This document shows, one piece after another, positions 43,898-55,322 of a stretch of DNA of 64,000 nucleotides. Made by a program: the position numbers and the translations under genes. Each line of letters starts with the position of its first letter. Within the stretch, counting starts at the first letter, position 1. The DNA is from Aphanomyces cochlioides (Eukaryota > Oomycota > Saprolegniomycetes > Saprolegniales > Verrucalvaceae): assembly GCA_019828595.1 (NCBI GenBank), contig JAHQRK010000004.1:3286001-3350000 (forward strand), given 5' to 3'. The notes under the pieces were generated by a model. The model was not told where the DNA came from. It did no database searches and saw only the letters and a list, made by a program, of their open reading frames with translations.

Positions 43898-44561
43898 TCA
43901 TTTATAAATGCCACCAGATTTGTTGAACATGTTGGCCATCTTGCTCTTGAGCTCGTCTTCTTCAGGGTGCAGCTTGCTTTCCTCTTGAATATGCTTCAGC
44001 TCATTACGCAGAGCCACATTTTTCGGCTCAATAGCCAAAGCTTCCCTCAAGATTTCCTTTGCCATAGAATACTTGCCTTTATGGCCATACCTGACGTTGA
44101 CGTTATACACCTCAGAAACATGAGTATATAACTTACGCTTGGGCCTTGCGAAGCAGAGCCTTGATGTGCCCAGGTTCGAGTGCTAGAACTTTGTCGGATT
44201 GCTCAATAGTTTTATCAGCATTGCCAAGTTTCAAGTGACACATGGCCATGTTCGAGTATGCAGCGACTTTGAGTTGCTTGATATCCCCACCTTGCGCTTC
44301 AGACGCTGAAATGCTCGTGTTGCCTCGTGCATACGACGCCATGCCATCTCCAGCGGTGCTAAGTCCATTCACATACAAGAAGATCTTGGCGTAATGCGAG
44401 ATCGCTTTCTTATACAATCCAGCCTTGAAGTAGAGGTTTCCTTGCTGCTTCAACAAGTTCGCTTCTTCAATCTTGTCCCCCACGGACAAGTCGCCCATAC
44501 GTGGCTTGCGGCTGAGGAGCTCCGATTCTTCAGGCGTGAAAGCACGGGCGGCTTCGGCCAT
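43898..44561 (-). CDS. Tetratricopeptide-repeat protein (TTC9/FKBP-TPR-like)
   Basis: Two exons, 44561-44137 and 44090-43898, with a 46-nt intron; 205 residues. The start is ATG 44561, since the longer frame begins with TTG. Three TPR units are visible: KIEEANLLKQQGNLYFKAGLYKKAISHYAKIFLY, LKVAAYSNMAMCHLKLGNADKTIEQSDKVLALEP and IKALLRKAQAYGHKGKYSMAKEILREALAIEP; the last is completed only by splicing. The order resembles the TPR block of TTC9 and large FKBP immunophilins, but no isomerase domain is present. A chaperone-adaptor role is inferred only from the fold. Confidence 0.85.
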
Positions 44562-45235
44562 TCTTCTCTCGTCCCAAAGTGTCAAAAAGTGCAATGTCGA
44601 CCGGATGAACAACATATCAATTCTCAGAGGTATTTTATCACTCAGGGAACAATAACCTCTTAAATTTATGTATATTTACAGTTGATGTGACAGTCTGACT
44701 TTAGTTTCTAACTTGTTACCAGTATTCTTCTTTCCGCGCGTTGGCTTCGGGCAAATAAAGCAAATGAGCGCAGACCTTATTGCGAAGCGCATCTGGAACC
44801 TACCATGTCGACAAATTTGGGAAAAAGATGGATAACTTTCGTTAGATAGAATGCATAATTTTGCGCCATAACGCTGAATTGTCTTGATGGAATGGGGGAT
44901 AAAATGCAATTTGAACCATCCCACCCAGAGCGACTAAACAGCGGCAGATTCAAACTACGTCTAGAGGAACTAGCATGTATATAATGCAAAGAAAGCGGCG
45001 TACTCCAATATGAGTTAAAGAAGCAGAGGGTAGCCCCCCCTGTGGAATATAACGAAGACATCGTTTACAGTCTACCCAAGCATTGGCAATATTACCCAGC
45101 AAGTCCCTCTGCTGTGGCTTTACGGCCAACCCAGTCCTTTTTTATCGTTTTGAAAATTTATGCGTCAAGAAAGTGTACACACTTTTTGAGTTAAAGTTGC
45201 GTCAAAAAGCGTTTCATTGAACTGTCATCCTAGAG
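44562..45235. other. Intergenic region upstream of the phosphatase cluster
   Basis: About 670 bp between two divergent starts. Only short unrelated frames; no TATCCGG element, CCAAT box or TATA box was seen with confidence. A small C-run occurs near 45033. Confidence 0.45.
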
Positions 45236-47778
45236 ATGGGAGCGACATGCTCTCGAGGAGGATGTTCATGCACTTTGAACCCCATTACTATCAAGAGGGA
45301 GACGATTTTGCGTGCTCATCCTATCGACGACGATCTCCGCCATTGGCAACTGTGGTGTCAGCTCGACTGGTACAAGCAAACCTCTTCAACTATTGAATGG
45401 TTTGAGTAGCCACGACGAGGCCAAGATGCTCAAGTTGTCCATATTTATGCAAAGCCTGCTTGACAACATTTCCCTCGAACCAGCAGCGAGAAATGCAGGT
45501 TGTGAAGACGTACTGTCGACTTCATCTCATCCTTCATAGATATGGCGGTTCAAGGCGACATTGATTTGGACAACGTCAGACTGCATGATGTTATCCACTT
45601 GGAATTTCCGTTAGATGCTCGTCAAATCGAAACCATGATACACGTACACATTGACATGTCTGGCTAATACTTATTTTGGAACGTGGAAGGCATTCGAAGC
45701 ATCCGCTGACGAGATACGCATTCCATTGCCCAAGACGGCAATCCTCAAACTCATCCAGTCATGCACAGACTACTATACAAATCAACCAAATGTGATTCTT
45801 CTCCAGGCAACAAGGGCATGAGCACTCTAAAATGCTTATCATTTCCGTGTAGATCCCACCTGAATGCACATTGACAGTCGTGGGGGACTTGCACGGACAA
45901 TTGCAAGATCTGCTCTACATTTTCAAAACGCAAGGGCCGCCGTCGCCTACCAATTGGTATCTCTTCAATGGCGATAGTACGTAGCCCCAATTTTCAATAG
46001 TTTGTCTTATGGGTATAGTGGTGGATCGTGGCGAATGTAGCATTGAGATCTGTGCAATCTTGATGGCATATCAAAGCATGTTTCCCCTGGCCGTGCACAT
46101 AAATCGTGGAAATCACGAGGACCCGATGCTCAATAGACTTTATACTTTCCATAGAGAGGTCTGTTTGTATTTACTGGTTGGATTGAAATTTATTAGGTTC
46201 TAATAAAATACGACCACGAGGTCGATGCTGCTTTCAATCGTTGGTTCACTCGATTGCCGCTTTGCTACGTTGTCAATCACGACATTTTTGTGGTTCATGG
46301 TGGATTGCTTGACAGTGATGTCACACTTGAGCAGGTGCAGTCTCTTTATTGTTGGAAACTCTTATACACCGGAAGATCAATTCGATTCCGCGTCATGAGT
46401 TTTGTTTGCATGTACGGGGCAGCGATTCGCATTCTCGAGAAATGCACTGGATGCAGGTAATCTACTTGAAATGATTGACATATACAATTTCCTGTAGGAT
46501 TTGCTATGGTCAGATCCACGTGCTACACTCGGCCACTTACCAAGTCATCGCGGCGCTGGCGTTCTATTTGGTCCTGACGTTTCTGCTCAATTCCTTCGTA
46601 CGAACGACATGAAAGTATGTCAAAAACATTACCATCTACCATGATCGCGCCATTCTTAGTTGATCATTCGTTCTCATGAAGCTATGAAAGAAGGCTTTCT
46701 GTGGCCGTACGATGCGACTATGCCCATGAAAGGACAAGTGAGCAAGACCCCGCCGCAATTTGTGCCAGGTTCAGCAGAAAAAGTCCCCGCACAAATGCTT
46801 GTCACAATATTCTCATGCTCAAACTATTGCAACAGCAACAATAAGGTATGCTGCATTGTGATTCTACTATTCACTTTCATGGCAGGGAGCCTACATAGTG
46901 CTCGACCATGAATTGAATTTTCGAATCGAAAATTTCCAAGTATGCCGCAAAGTAAAATCGATTGTTATATAGTAAGAACAAGGGCATGATCTCTCTTTGT
47001 AGACCAAGGCCACAATGAGCCCTCCTGCTTTCCGATCCATTGAAGAACACAACCGTCACAATATTTTGCAAGTCATTGTCACTCAAAAGGTGGGTAATCT
47101 CATGAAATGAGCCTACACTTTGCCAAACGTTGTAGCCAAAATTACGGGAGGCATTCTTGAAATTGGACTCTGGTCAGACAGGTTTATGATTGCTGGAAAA
47201 CAGTTTCATAAAGTTTGTCGACGTAGGAAAAGTGACGGTGCAAGAATGGGCATCTGCGATGAAAGAAGTCCTGGAGCTGGATTTAGAATGGAGTCGTCTT
47301 GCCTCTTTGTTTGCCCACGTCGAGAGTAATCTGATCTCTTATGGCGACTTTCTCGATACTTATCGCACGATATACCAAGAGGTAATGTTCTCATTGCAAG
47401 GCAATTCTTAGTTCTCCATCGCCAGGAAAAGAATCACTCTGTTGTATTTGACGCACTCTACTCCAAGCGAAAAGAGCTCGAAGTGATCTTTTGTTTTTTC
47501 GACACGGATAATTCAGGCACGATTTCCATGGAGGAGTTCCAGCGGGGATGCCAAGTCCTCAACAGTCACCTCCCAGAAGAGGAGCAATGGACTGAACCTG
47601 ACGAATTATTCCGTCTACTATCTCTGTACGATGCAAATGAGTCTTGGCACTAAATTGACGCGATAGATCTGGATCAAACTCGATCAACATCAATGAGTTC
47701 TTTGAAGCTTTCCGACTCCTTGACAGCCATCACGTTGGTCAGCCTAAAATGCCAGTTATGACTTATCCTATCTTTTAA
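45236..47778 (+). CDS. PPEF-like Ser/Thr phosphatase with EF-hands, tandem copy A
   Basis: Sixteen exons: 45236-45369, 45410-45498, 45540-45643, 45690-45806, 45853-45976, 46019-46158, 46197-46334, 46376-46456, 46498-46614, 46660-46845, 46886-46939, 47003-47089, 47136-47181, 47227-47381, 47426-47625 and 47667-47778; 627 residues. The N-terminus [10 protein letters not shown] predicts myristoylation plus palmitoylation, so membrane attachment. PPP core: GDLHG, GDMVDRG, RGNHED and VVHGG, i.e. all metal-binding residues are present. C-terminal EF loops: DSGQTGKVTVQE and [12 protein letters not shown] look functional; the last, [12 protein letters not shown], lacks the acidic residues. The intron at 45807 begins GC rather than GT. 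Such phosphatases are Ca2+-regulated (rdgC/PPEF). The sister gene starts 383 bp downstream. Confidence 0.88.
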
Positions 47779-48160
47779 CATGCTCTATCTTTCGTCTTAT
47801 TTTTTAGCAAGAAGTACCAGATGATAAAGGATCGCCTTCATGAATTCTAACGTAGCCAACTCGAGGGACCTCATTGATCTGTTTCATTCAGCTCATGAGT
47901 ACTGATGGGCTTCTTTCTTCCTCCCAACGTCGCCGCAGGGTGCTATCCACCGCTCTAGAAGTTTCGAGCCTTAGTTCCTTCGTGTTAAGAAAGCATGATT
48001 GAGTTTCGAATGCCGAGGCCAGCAATAGACATTTGAGTTTTGTGAAACGCCAAATGATAAATTTCGACAGGTCCTGTTCTAAGCGGAGCATAAATACGTG
48101 TTTTGCCTCTGGCATGGATCAGGTCAACACCAAGTTGAATTTGACAAGACAAGCAACGTC
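47779..48160. other. Spacer between the two PPEF-like genes
   Basis: 382 bp with no supportable gene. An A/T motif CATAAATACG near 48089-48098, about 65 bp before the start of copy B, could be a TATA-like element. Confidence 0.4.
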
Positions 48161-50683
48161 ATGGGCGCCTCTTGCTCGAGTAGCGACACTGTTCGCAGCA
48201 GAATCTTTGTCGATCGCGAAGAGCTGATCAAGGCATACCCGCTGGAAGAAGATCTCAAGCATTGGCACATGTGGAACCAGCTCGATTTGTAAGTCTCGCC
48301 TTCCCGACGACGTCATGCTGACATAAACTAGACTCGATGAAGGTGCGGCTGAAAGGCTCGCCAAGTTTATGCGTACATTGATGGATACTGTGGTTCCCAG
48401 TGCGGCTTTGAGCGAATCTGGTGCGTCTCATCGAGCTTCCATCAACGTTGACCCGACATTTCACGAAGACGTGGCATTGAACGGTGACATTGATTTAAGT
48501 CAAGTCGAACTGCATGACAATATTCACATGGACTGGCCATTGAATCCCAAGCAAGTAGAGGACATGACGCAAGTAGGAGCTGTCATGGAAATCCCAGCAC
48601 GACATGCCTAGGATTTCGAAGTCGCAGCGGACGACGTGCATATTCCACTACCATCCGAGTTCTTCTCGAAGCTCCTCAAGGCCAGCACCGACTTCTACGC
48701 ATCCAAGCCCAACGTGATCAATCTCACCGTGAGAAGATCTTCCTCGATTTAGACTAAGAGCTCTTGTAGGTGCCACCAGACTGCACGCTAACTATCGTGG
48801 GCGACTTGCACGGCCAGCTGCAAGATTTGCTGCATATATTCAAAACGAATGGACTCCCGTCGCCAACGAATTGGTATCTCTTCAACGGCGACTGTGAGCA
48901 TTGTGTTGATGAATCCTCTCTGAAACTTTGTAGTGGTGGACCGTGGGGACTGCTGCGTTGAAATCTGTGCCATCTTGTTTGCCTACCAAATCATGTATCC
49001 CATGGCTGTGCACATCAACCGCGGCAACCATGAAGACGTCTTTATGAACAGCTTTCACACATTTCGTCGAGAGGTTGGACGTCCTTGCTAGTTTTCATGA
49101 GAGTCGTGCAGGTTTATGTCAAATACAGCTCGTCCATGTTCGACTCCTTCAACGATTTTTTTGACGCGCTTCCACTTGCCCACATCATAAACGACGCGGT
49201 CTTTGTCGTCCATGGCGGTCTGTCGGAATTTAATCTGACATTGGATCAGGTCCGTCACTCTGTTTTCGTCATCCTTATGTGATCTACCGTCTAGATAAAT
49301 TCGATCCCGAGAGATGAATACCATTTACACACAACGCATGATGAGACACTGAGCCGTGAAATGCACTGGATGCAGGTAAACAGCCGAGACAAAGACCTCC
49401 TTGACTCACTTTCCCGTAGGATTTTCTTTGGTCAGATCCTCAGAGAAAACTTGGCATAGCGGACAATCGCCGCGGTGCTGGAGTCATGTTTGGTCCTGAT
49501 ATATGTGCAAAATTCCTTCAACGCACAAACCTAAAGGTAAGATCATATATCTTGGCATGATTTCATGCTTTTTCATTTTAGATGATCGTGCGATCCCATG
49601 AACATGTTCGGGAAGGCTTTGAATGGCCGTACGACTACGACGAAGTGACAGTCGATGGATGCGTGCCAGCAACTCCACCAACGGTGATTCCAACGGACTC
49701 CAATATTGTTCCAGAGAAGATGCTCGTCACGATATTTTCCTGCTCGAATTACTGTCACGAGCCAAATCAAGTACATCACGACCATCTCATGATCTTTTTA
49801 TCCTCTTTTCAAGGGCGCATATATGGTTCTCCATGCGGATTTACGCTTCCACATTGAAACTTACAAAGTTGAGTCGGCGGTAAGCGAAGTCTATCAAAAA
49901 CATGAGCTAAGCTTTATAGAATATTCTTCACCGAGGATTACCAACCTTTCGCTCGATCGAAGATCACAATCGCCACAACATCATAGAATTAATCGTCCTT
50001 CACAAAGTAATCTTATTCTGCTCGACTGGTCTGCTTCACATCTCTTTCTATGAATCTAGAGCAAATTAGCAGAGGCTTTTGCAGAGCTAGACCACAATCA
50101 GTCGAGTACGTGAGCTCCTCTCCATGTTTTGAATTTCACGCTTGGTTCAGATCTTATCTCCGTCGACCAGTGGGCGGAAGTACTCCATCGAGTGCTTGAG
50201 CTGGAACTCGATTGGAAACCACTAGCGCCTGTGTTGACCACTGTCGCCACGAACGGCATGCTAAACTATTCGACATTTCTCGAAGTTGACCTCTCTGACT
50301 ATCACAATGTAATGAAGGAGCAATCGAGTGTTCCTTTCAACTCTGTCATTAGAAGCCAGCGCTGCAAAGCGTGTGTGATGCGCTGTATCCTTACCACAAG
50401 CAGCTCGAGGTCATCTTTTGCTTTTTCGATCGAAACCACGCGGGTGAAGTCACTCTGGAAGAATTCAAGCAAGGCATCTACGCTCTCAATGCACATTTGC
50501 CACCAGCCGCGCAATGGAACGATCCCACGACGCTCTTCCACGACATTGACATGTATGCCTGCAATTTGAAAAAGACAAACTGACCTCGAGGTGAATTGTA
50601 GAGACGGCACGGCAACGATCAACCTGAACAAGTTCTTTGAAGCTTTCCGCATCGTTGATAAGCACACCAAAGTTCTGCCTTAA
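48161..50683 (+). CDS. PPEF-like Ser/Thr phosphatase with EF-hands, tandem copy B
   Basis: Fifteen exons: 48161-48288, 48332-48572, 48612-48728, 48770-48893, 48934-49073, 49112-49249, 49295-49375, 49420-49536, 49582-49770, 49814-49879, 49920-50006, 50060-50105, 50151-50308, 50356-50552 and 50602-50683; 636 residues. The N-terminus MGASCSSSD is again a myristoylation signal with an adjacent Cys. Catalytic motifs GDLHG, GDLVDRG, RGNHED and VVHGG are intact. EF loops: [24 protein letters not shown] and a last loop, [12 protein letters not shown], ending in Lys instead of Glu. One intron present in copy A (45499-45539) is absent here. The donor of intron 10 was set at GTAAGC (49880); an alternative GTTGAG 12 nt earlier exists. 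The stop overlaps that of the convergent UPF0598 gene. Confidence 0.88.
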
Positions 50684-51438
50684 GTTGGAGTCTTTGCCTT
50701 GTCTGGCGGCGGTGTCGTTGTCTCCATGGCCAAGGGATAAACTTGGTCCTGCCACGTGAGAATGTGCGGTCCATCATCGTGAAATTCGATCGACTGACTC
50801 AATTCGACTGCAACTTGCGACTTGATCAGCCCAAAGAGCGCAAGATGCTTTGTCTCTGTCCAGTGATACAACCGCCCAGTCGACGAAGACATGGCGACGT
50901 GTGAAGGATTGAAGACTACGTCGTGGCTGCCGTTCGTCACCAAGTGAAAAGTTGCATCGTCGACTTGCTTGAGCTCCGTGAAGACAATCGGCGTGTCGGC
51001 GGCTTTGATGAAGTTCGTTTCATTGCCGCATGGAGAGATGTAAGGATAGTCTTGGAATGGATCCATGGTGCTGCCAGCGTGTGGATTGGGACGTAGATGA
51101 CCAAAGAAGAAGCGGAGGAACTTGGGACTTTTCAACGACGTTGCGATGTTCTTGGGAACTGTGTCCTCGAGGAATAATTGTCCCTATGCTTGATGTCAGC
51201 TCCTGCATGGCGGCATGGTTCGAACTTGAAGATCAACATGATAGAAGTAGAGGCGATTCTTTGCATGGGTGTCGTAAAACTCTGGACTATCACACATAAA
51301 GGACATGGATATTGCGACGTCTTACCTCTTGATCTCTTTCAACTGGAGCTGCTCTGCGTATACGCTCTCCTGTGTGCACAGACTTTTAGAGAATCTCTCG
51401 CTCCGTCGAATCTGCCGGTTCAACAAGCGGTGCAGCAT
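50680..51438 (-). CDS. UPF0598 (C8orf82-like) protein
   Basis: Three exons: 51438-51326, 51286-51226 and 51183-50680; introns are 39 and 42 nt and the protein is 225 residues. Conserved UPF0598 blocks: RLYFYHVDLQGQLFLEDTVP (completed by splicing), FLRFFFGHLRPN, YPYISPCGNETNFIKAADTPIVFTEL and GRLYHW...GLIKSQVAVELS. The first ~40 residues (LHRLLNRQIRRSERFSKSL) are Arg-rich and acid-poor, consistent with a mitochondrial presequence, as proposed for animal homologues. The biochemical function of the family is unknown. Intron 2 uses a weak donor (GTTCGA). The stop TAA overlaps the PPEF copy B stop in the palindrome TTAA. Confidence 0.88.
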
Positions 51439-51889
51439 CACTCCAAGTCGAGTGTGGTTGGATGAAAACTGATGATTCAGCCTATCAAGTGCATCACAGC
51501 GCTCAACACGATGGAGTGTCGACGCCTACTGTCGTTGGGACAGAGATGATTCGCGTCCACAGAGATGCCGTCCACTTGGCTGCGCTCACGAATTCTGTAT
51601 GCGGCACAGTCACCAAGATATCAAGTGGAGCAAGCGCCATCAGATTGCACCATCAGTGGATATGATCCTGCCAGCGTCAGATCTGCTTAAATGGCCTAAT
51701 AAAGATTCATTGGAGACACTGGTTTGCCATCCCAGTCGACTCCATGACAGACGACGTGGTTAGATACGCAATAAGAGAATGTGTGGGCTAGCTCATGTCC
51801 AAGCGATACACGCCACTCGATGGGACTCGACCCAAGACGTCGCCAGAGGACTTAGTTCTGAAATACTAGTATCAATGAGTAATCGGGAA
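51439..51889. other. Intergenic region with decayed relic of the CLASP gene 3' flank
   Basis: About 450 bp. At 51670-51740 the sequence (CCAGCGTCAGATCTGCTTAA ... CACTGGTTTGCCATCCCAGTCGAC) is a diverged direct copy of the right-arm end at 55162-55233 (CTAGCGTAGGATCTGCTTAA ... CACTGGTTTGTCATCTCCGAGTCGAC). The rest is unassigned. Confidence 0.55.
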
Positions 51890-53507
51890 GTCGACTCGGA
51901 GATGACAAACCAGTGTATTGAATGCATCTTGTATTACTCAAATTAAGCAGATCCTACGCTAGCTAAGTGGCCATCCACATCCTCAAGCTGTCTTTGCTGA
52001 AATCGCTGTGGTCTGCTGGACGTAGCTGGTCTTCATATCGCTGGTCTTCACAGAGCTGGTCAACACGTGAGTGCTCAGGACCACGACGCGCATGGATTGG
52101 GGCAACTTGGGTCTTGGACGAGACGCCAACAGGCCACAACAGACCACGCATAAGGAGGGGTAGACTCCACAGGGTACTCGACAAGAAGAGCAAGAAGGAA
52201 ATCACCACCGACAAGTGAACGTCCAATATCTCATCCACTCGTGCGCCAACCACATCTCCCATCATCTCTTCAACCACGTCTTCTTCCACCATGGCATCTT
52301 TCGCCATGTCGGCACTCACGGGACCGTTCGCCAACGCAGTGCTGATGCCATGACCACCATAACATTGAACCAAGATATCCCGCATCTCTGGCGGTGGTAG
52401 TTGAAGAAGCTCATCCTTGTGCTCGCTCCTACATGAGAGACGTGAGAGGATGTCGACGTGGAGAGGCAGCCTTACCATGTGCTACAAAAGCTGCTGAACG
52501 CCGCGCGAGCAGCCATGCGGATACATCCGTTTCGATCGTACAAGGCTTCATGCAAAATGTCTCGCATACGGTCAAAATAGGGTTCCAGCTCCGGTTTCGT
52601 CCATGATCCGAGGACAATCCCCACTTGCTTGAGGACAAGGCACTGAATGCTCACTACAACACAACATCAATCCATCGATCAGCGTCGTCATTCTACCTGA
52701 GCGGCACTCATCATAATGATTGAGCATGGGGACCAGGTTGTACCGAGACTTGCTCGACATCACATCCAAGCAGGTCTCCGCCGACTGCCAAAGCATCTGG
52801 TCAACAAGCTTTGACTGGGGTAAGCTCGGGTTCGCCAGCCTTTCTTCCGTGGTGCGTCTTCGCATCTTTCGTCCCGCGTTTAGCAGGGGAACCACCACTT
52901 GGTCCGCAAATGGACAAAACGCGACGCCCAACGTCATTACAAACACGACCAGCAGTGCACACGTCGTCTTGATCGTATCTGTGTGCCCTGACGGCAACAA
53001 GTGTTCTGCCATGGGGGCCTACACAATAAATGAGACACCTCATCGACGAGGACACACGCTCACCGCCAGTGGAAGCAATACTTCCACAGACACAGCGTCT
53101 TTGGAGTCGCGCGTTGTTTCTTGAAACAGGCCTTCCACGGCCTTCAATGCAGGCTTCTTGCCAAATACCCACGCCTCTTGCGCGCAAAGAGTCTTGCAGC
53201 ACGTAGCAATCTACAACAGCGGCGATGAATACCACGCGTCGTCCACACGGCGAGCGTACCTCGTTCGATAGTGATGTCATTGTCTTGAGTGGGCTCCAAA
53301 TAGAAAATGAGGGCGCCACAGCGCTACAGAATCGAATTCGAAGCGTTTCGTCCGTCGCATGACAGAAAACACTGTATCCCATTTGAGGGAACGCCGAACC
53401 GCTTCATAGAAAACACGCTGCATCACACATAAGACCTATGTCACTAACCTACGTAAGATGAGAGCGACCCCTTTCATGTCTTACCACTTCACTAAGAGAT
53501 CCGCCGC
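51890..53507 (-). repeat. Left arm of a 1618-bp near-perfect inverted duplication
   Basis: Mirrors 53616-55233 base for base (coordinates sum to 107123, no indels). I found a single mismatch, T at 53384 against G at 53739. Sequence identity ends abruptly on both sides of each arm. No target-site duplication was recognised. Confidence 0.93.
51963..53382 (-). CDS. CLASP/TOG-like HEAT-repeat protein, left copy
   Basis: Five exons mirroring the right copy: 53382-53260, 53210-53064, 53018-52697, 52653-52476 and 52428-51963; 411 residues, identical to the right copy in every visible codon. The only mismatch between the arms lies two bases upstream of the start codon. The TOG-like region runs from residue ~42 to ~280: LCAQEAWVFGKKPALKAVEGL, SAETCLDVMSSKSRYNLVPML, then LEPYFDRMRDILHEALYDRN-GCIRMAARAAFSSFCSTW, where the buried Arg and 'AR.AF..F' match CLASP_N HEAT repeats. 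TOG domains bind tubulin. A C-terminal hydrophobic stretch (SVVISFLLFLSSTLW) may be a membrane anchor or an unrecognised splice problem. It is transcribed away from its twin. Confidence 0.7.
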
Positions 53508-53615
53508 TGCATCGAGTCTGTCATGGCGTGACAGCCTTTCCACGAAATAAGACCAACATTCGTCAACCAACGTTGGTAGCAGATTTCAAAATTGTGGAAA
53601 AGCGCGCAAAAGGCG
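53508..53615. other. Unique 108-bp spacer at the palindrome centre
   Basis: The only non-duplicated sequence between the arms. It holds AACGTTGG-type words (CCAACGTTGG at 53569) and CGCG-rich bases near 53600, but no gene. With the inner ends of the arms it forms the 358-bp shared 5' region of the two divergent CLASP-like genes. Confidence 0.6.
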
Positions 53616-55233
53616 GCGGCGGATCTCTTAGTGAAGTGGTAAGACATGAAAGGGGTCGCTCTCATCTTACGTAGGTTAGTGACATAGGTCTTATGTGTGA
53701 TGCAGCGTGTTTTCTATGAAGCGGTTCGGCGTTCCCTCGAATGGGATACAGTGTTTTCTGTCATGCGACGGACGAAACGCTTCGAATTCGATTCTGTAGC
53801 GCTGTGGCGCCCTCATTTTCTATTTGGAGCCCACTCAAGACAATGACATCACTATCGAACGAGGTACGCTCGCCGTGTGGACGACGCGTGGTATTCATCG
53901 CCGCTGTTGTAGATTGCTACGTGCTGCAAGACTCTTTGCGCGCAAGAGGCGTGGGTATTTGGCAAGAAGCCTGCATTGAAGGCCGTGGAAGGCCTGTTTC
54001 AAGAAACAACGCGCGACTCCAAAGACGCTGTGTCTGTGGAAGTATTGCTTCCACTGGCGGTGAGCGTGTGTCCTCGTCGATGAGGTGTCTCATTTATTGT
54101 GTAGGCCCCCATGGCAGAACACTTGTTGCCGTCAGGGCACACAGATACGATCAAGACGACGTGTGCACTGCTGGTCGTGTTTGTAATGACGTTGGGCGTC
54201 GCGTTTTGTCCATTTGCGGACCAAGTGGTGGTTCCCCTGCTAAACGCGGGACGAAAGATGCGAAGACGCACCACGGAAGAAAGGCTGGCGAACCCGAGCT
54301 TACCCCAGTCAAAGCTTGTTGACCAGATGCTTTGGCAGTCGGCGGAGACCTGCTTGGATGTGATGTCGAGCAAGTCTCGGTACAACCTGGTCCCCATGCT
54401 CAATCATTATGATGAGTGCCGCTCAGGTAGAATGACGACGCTGATCGATGGATTGATGTTGTGTTGTAGTGAGCATTCAGTGCCTTGTCCTCAAGCAAGT
54501 GGGGATTGTCCTCGGATCATGGACGAAACCGGAGCTGGAACCCTATTTTGACCGTATGCGAGACATTTTGCATGAAGCCTTGTACGATCGAAACGGATGT
54601 ATCCGCATGGCTGCTCGCGCGGCGTTCAGCAGCTTTTGTAGCACATGGTAAGGCTGCCTCTCCACGTCGACATCCTCTCACGTCTCTCATGTAGGAGCGA
54701 GCACAAGGATGAGCTTCTTCAACTACCACCGCCAGAGATGCGGGATATCTTGGTTCAATGTTATGGTGGTCATGGCATCAGCACTGCGTTGGCGAACGGT
54801 CCCGTGAGTGCCGACATGGCGAAAGATGCCATGGTGGAAGAAGACGTGGTTGAAGAGATGATGGGAGATGTGGTTGGCGCACGAGTGGATGAGATATTGG
54901 ACGTTCACTTGTCGGTGGTGATTTCCTTCTTGCTCTTCTTGTCGAGTACCCTGTGGAGTCTACCCCTCCTTATGCGTGGTCTGTTGTGGCCTGTTGGCGT
55001 CTCGTCCAAGACCCAAGTTGCCCCAATCCATGCGCGTCGTGGTCCTGAGCACTCACGTGTTGACCAGCTCTGTGAAGACCAGCGATATGAAGACCAGCTA
55101 CGTCCAGCAGACCACAGCGATTTCAGCAAAGACAGCTTGAGGATGTGGATGGCCACTTAGCTAGCGTAGGATCTGCTTAATTTGAGTAATACAAGATGCA
55201 TTCAATACACTGGTTTGTCATCTCCGAGTCGAC
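53616..55233 (+). repeat. Right arm of a 1618-bp near-perfect inverted duplication
   Basis: Inverted copy of 51890-53507; carries the second CLASP/TOG-like gene together with its 5' region and 73 bp of 3' flank. Confidence 0.93.
53741..55160 (+). CDS. CLASP/TOG-like HEAT-repeat protein, right copy
   Basis: Five exons: 53741-53863, 53913-54059, 54105-54426, 54470-54647 and 54695-55160; introns are 49, 45, 43 and 47 nt and the protein is 411 residues. The exon chain was fixed by frame and by continuity of the HEAT helices (CRSVSIQCLVLKQVGIVLGSW spans the 54426/54470 junction, and STWSEHKDELLQLPPPEMRDIL the 54647/54695 junction). The protein is much shorter than true CLASP or XMAP215 and has one TOG-like unit, so a microtubule role is plausible but not shown. 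As both copies are intact, dosage is doubled if the assembly is right. Confidence 0.72.
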
Positions 55234-55322
55234 GAAGATGACAAGTGGTGACGCCTACAGAGCTCTCCATCATGTATCTGTCATAGCGAATCTGGAGATT
55301 TGTGTTCTTGTGATAGGATATA

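Noticed and set aside
51890..55233. Inverted duplication as a transposon with long terminal inverted repeats
   Set aside because: The arms carry ordinary spliced genes, there is no transposase or recognisable target-site duplication, and the centre is only 108 bp.
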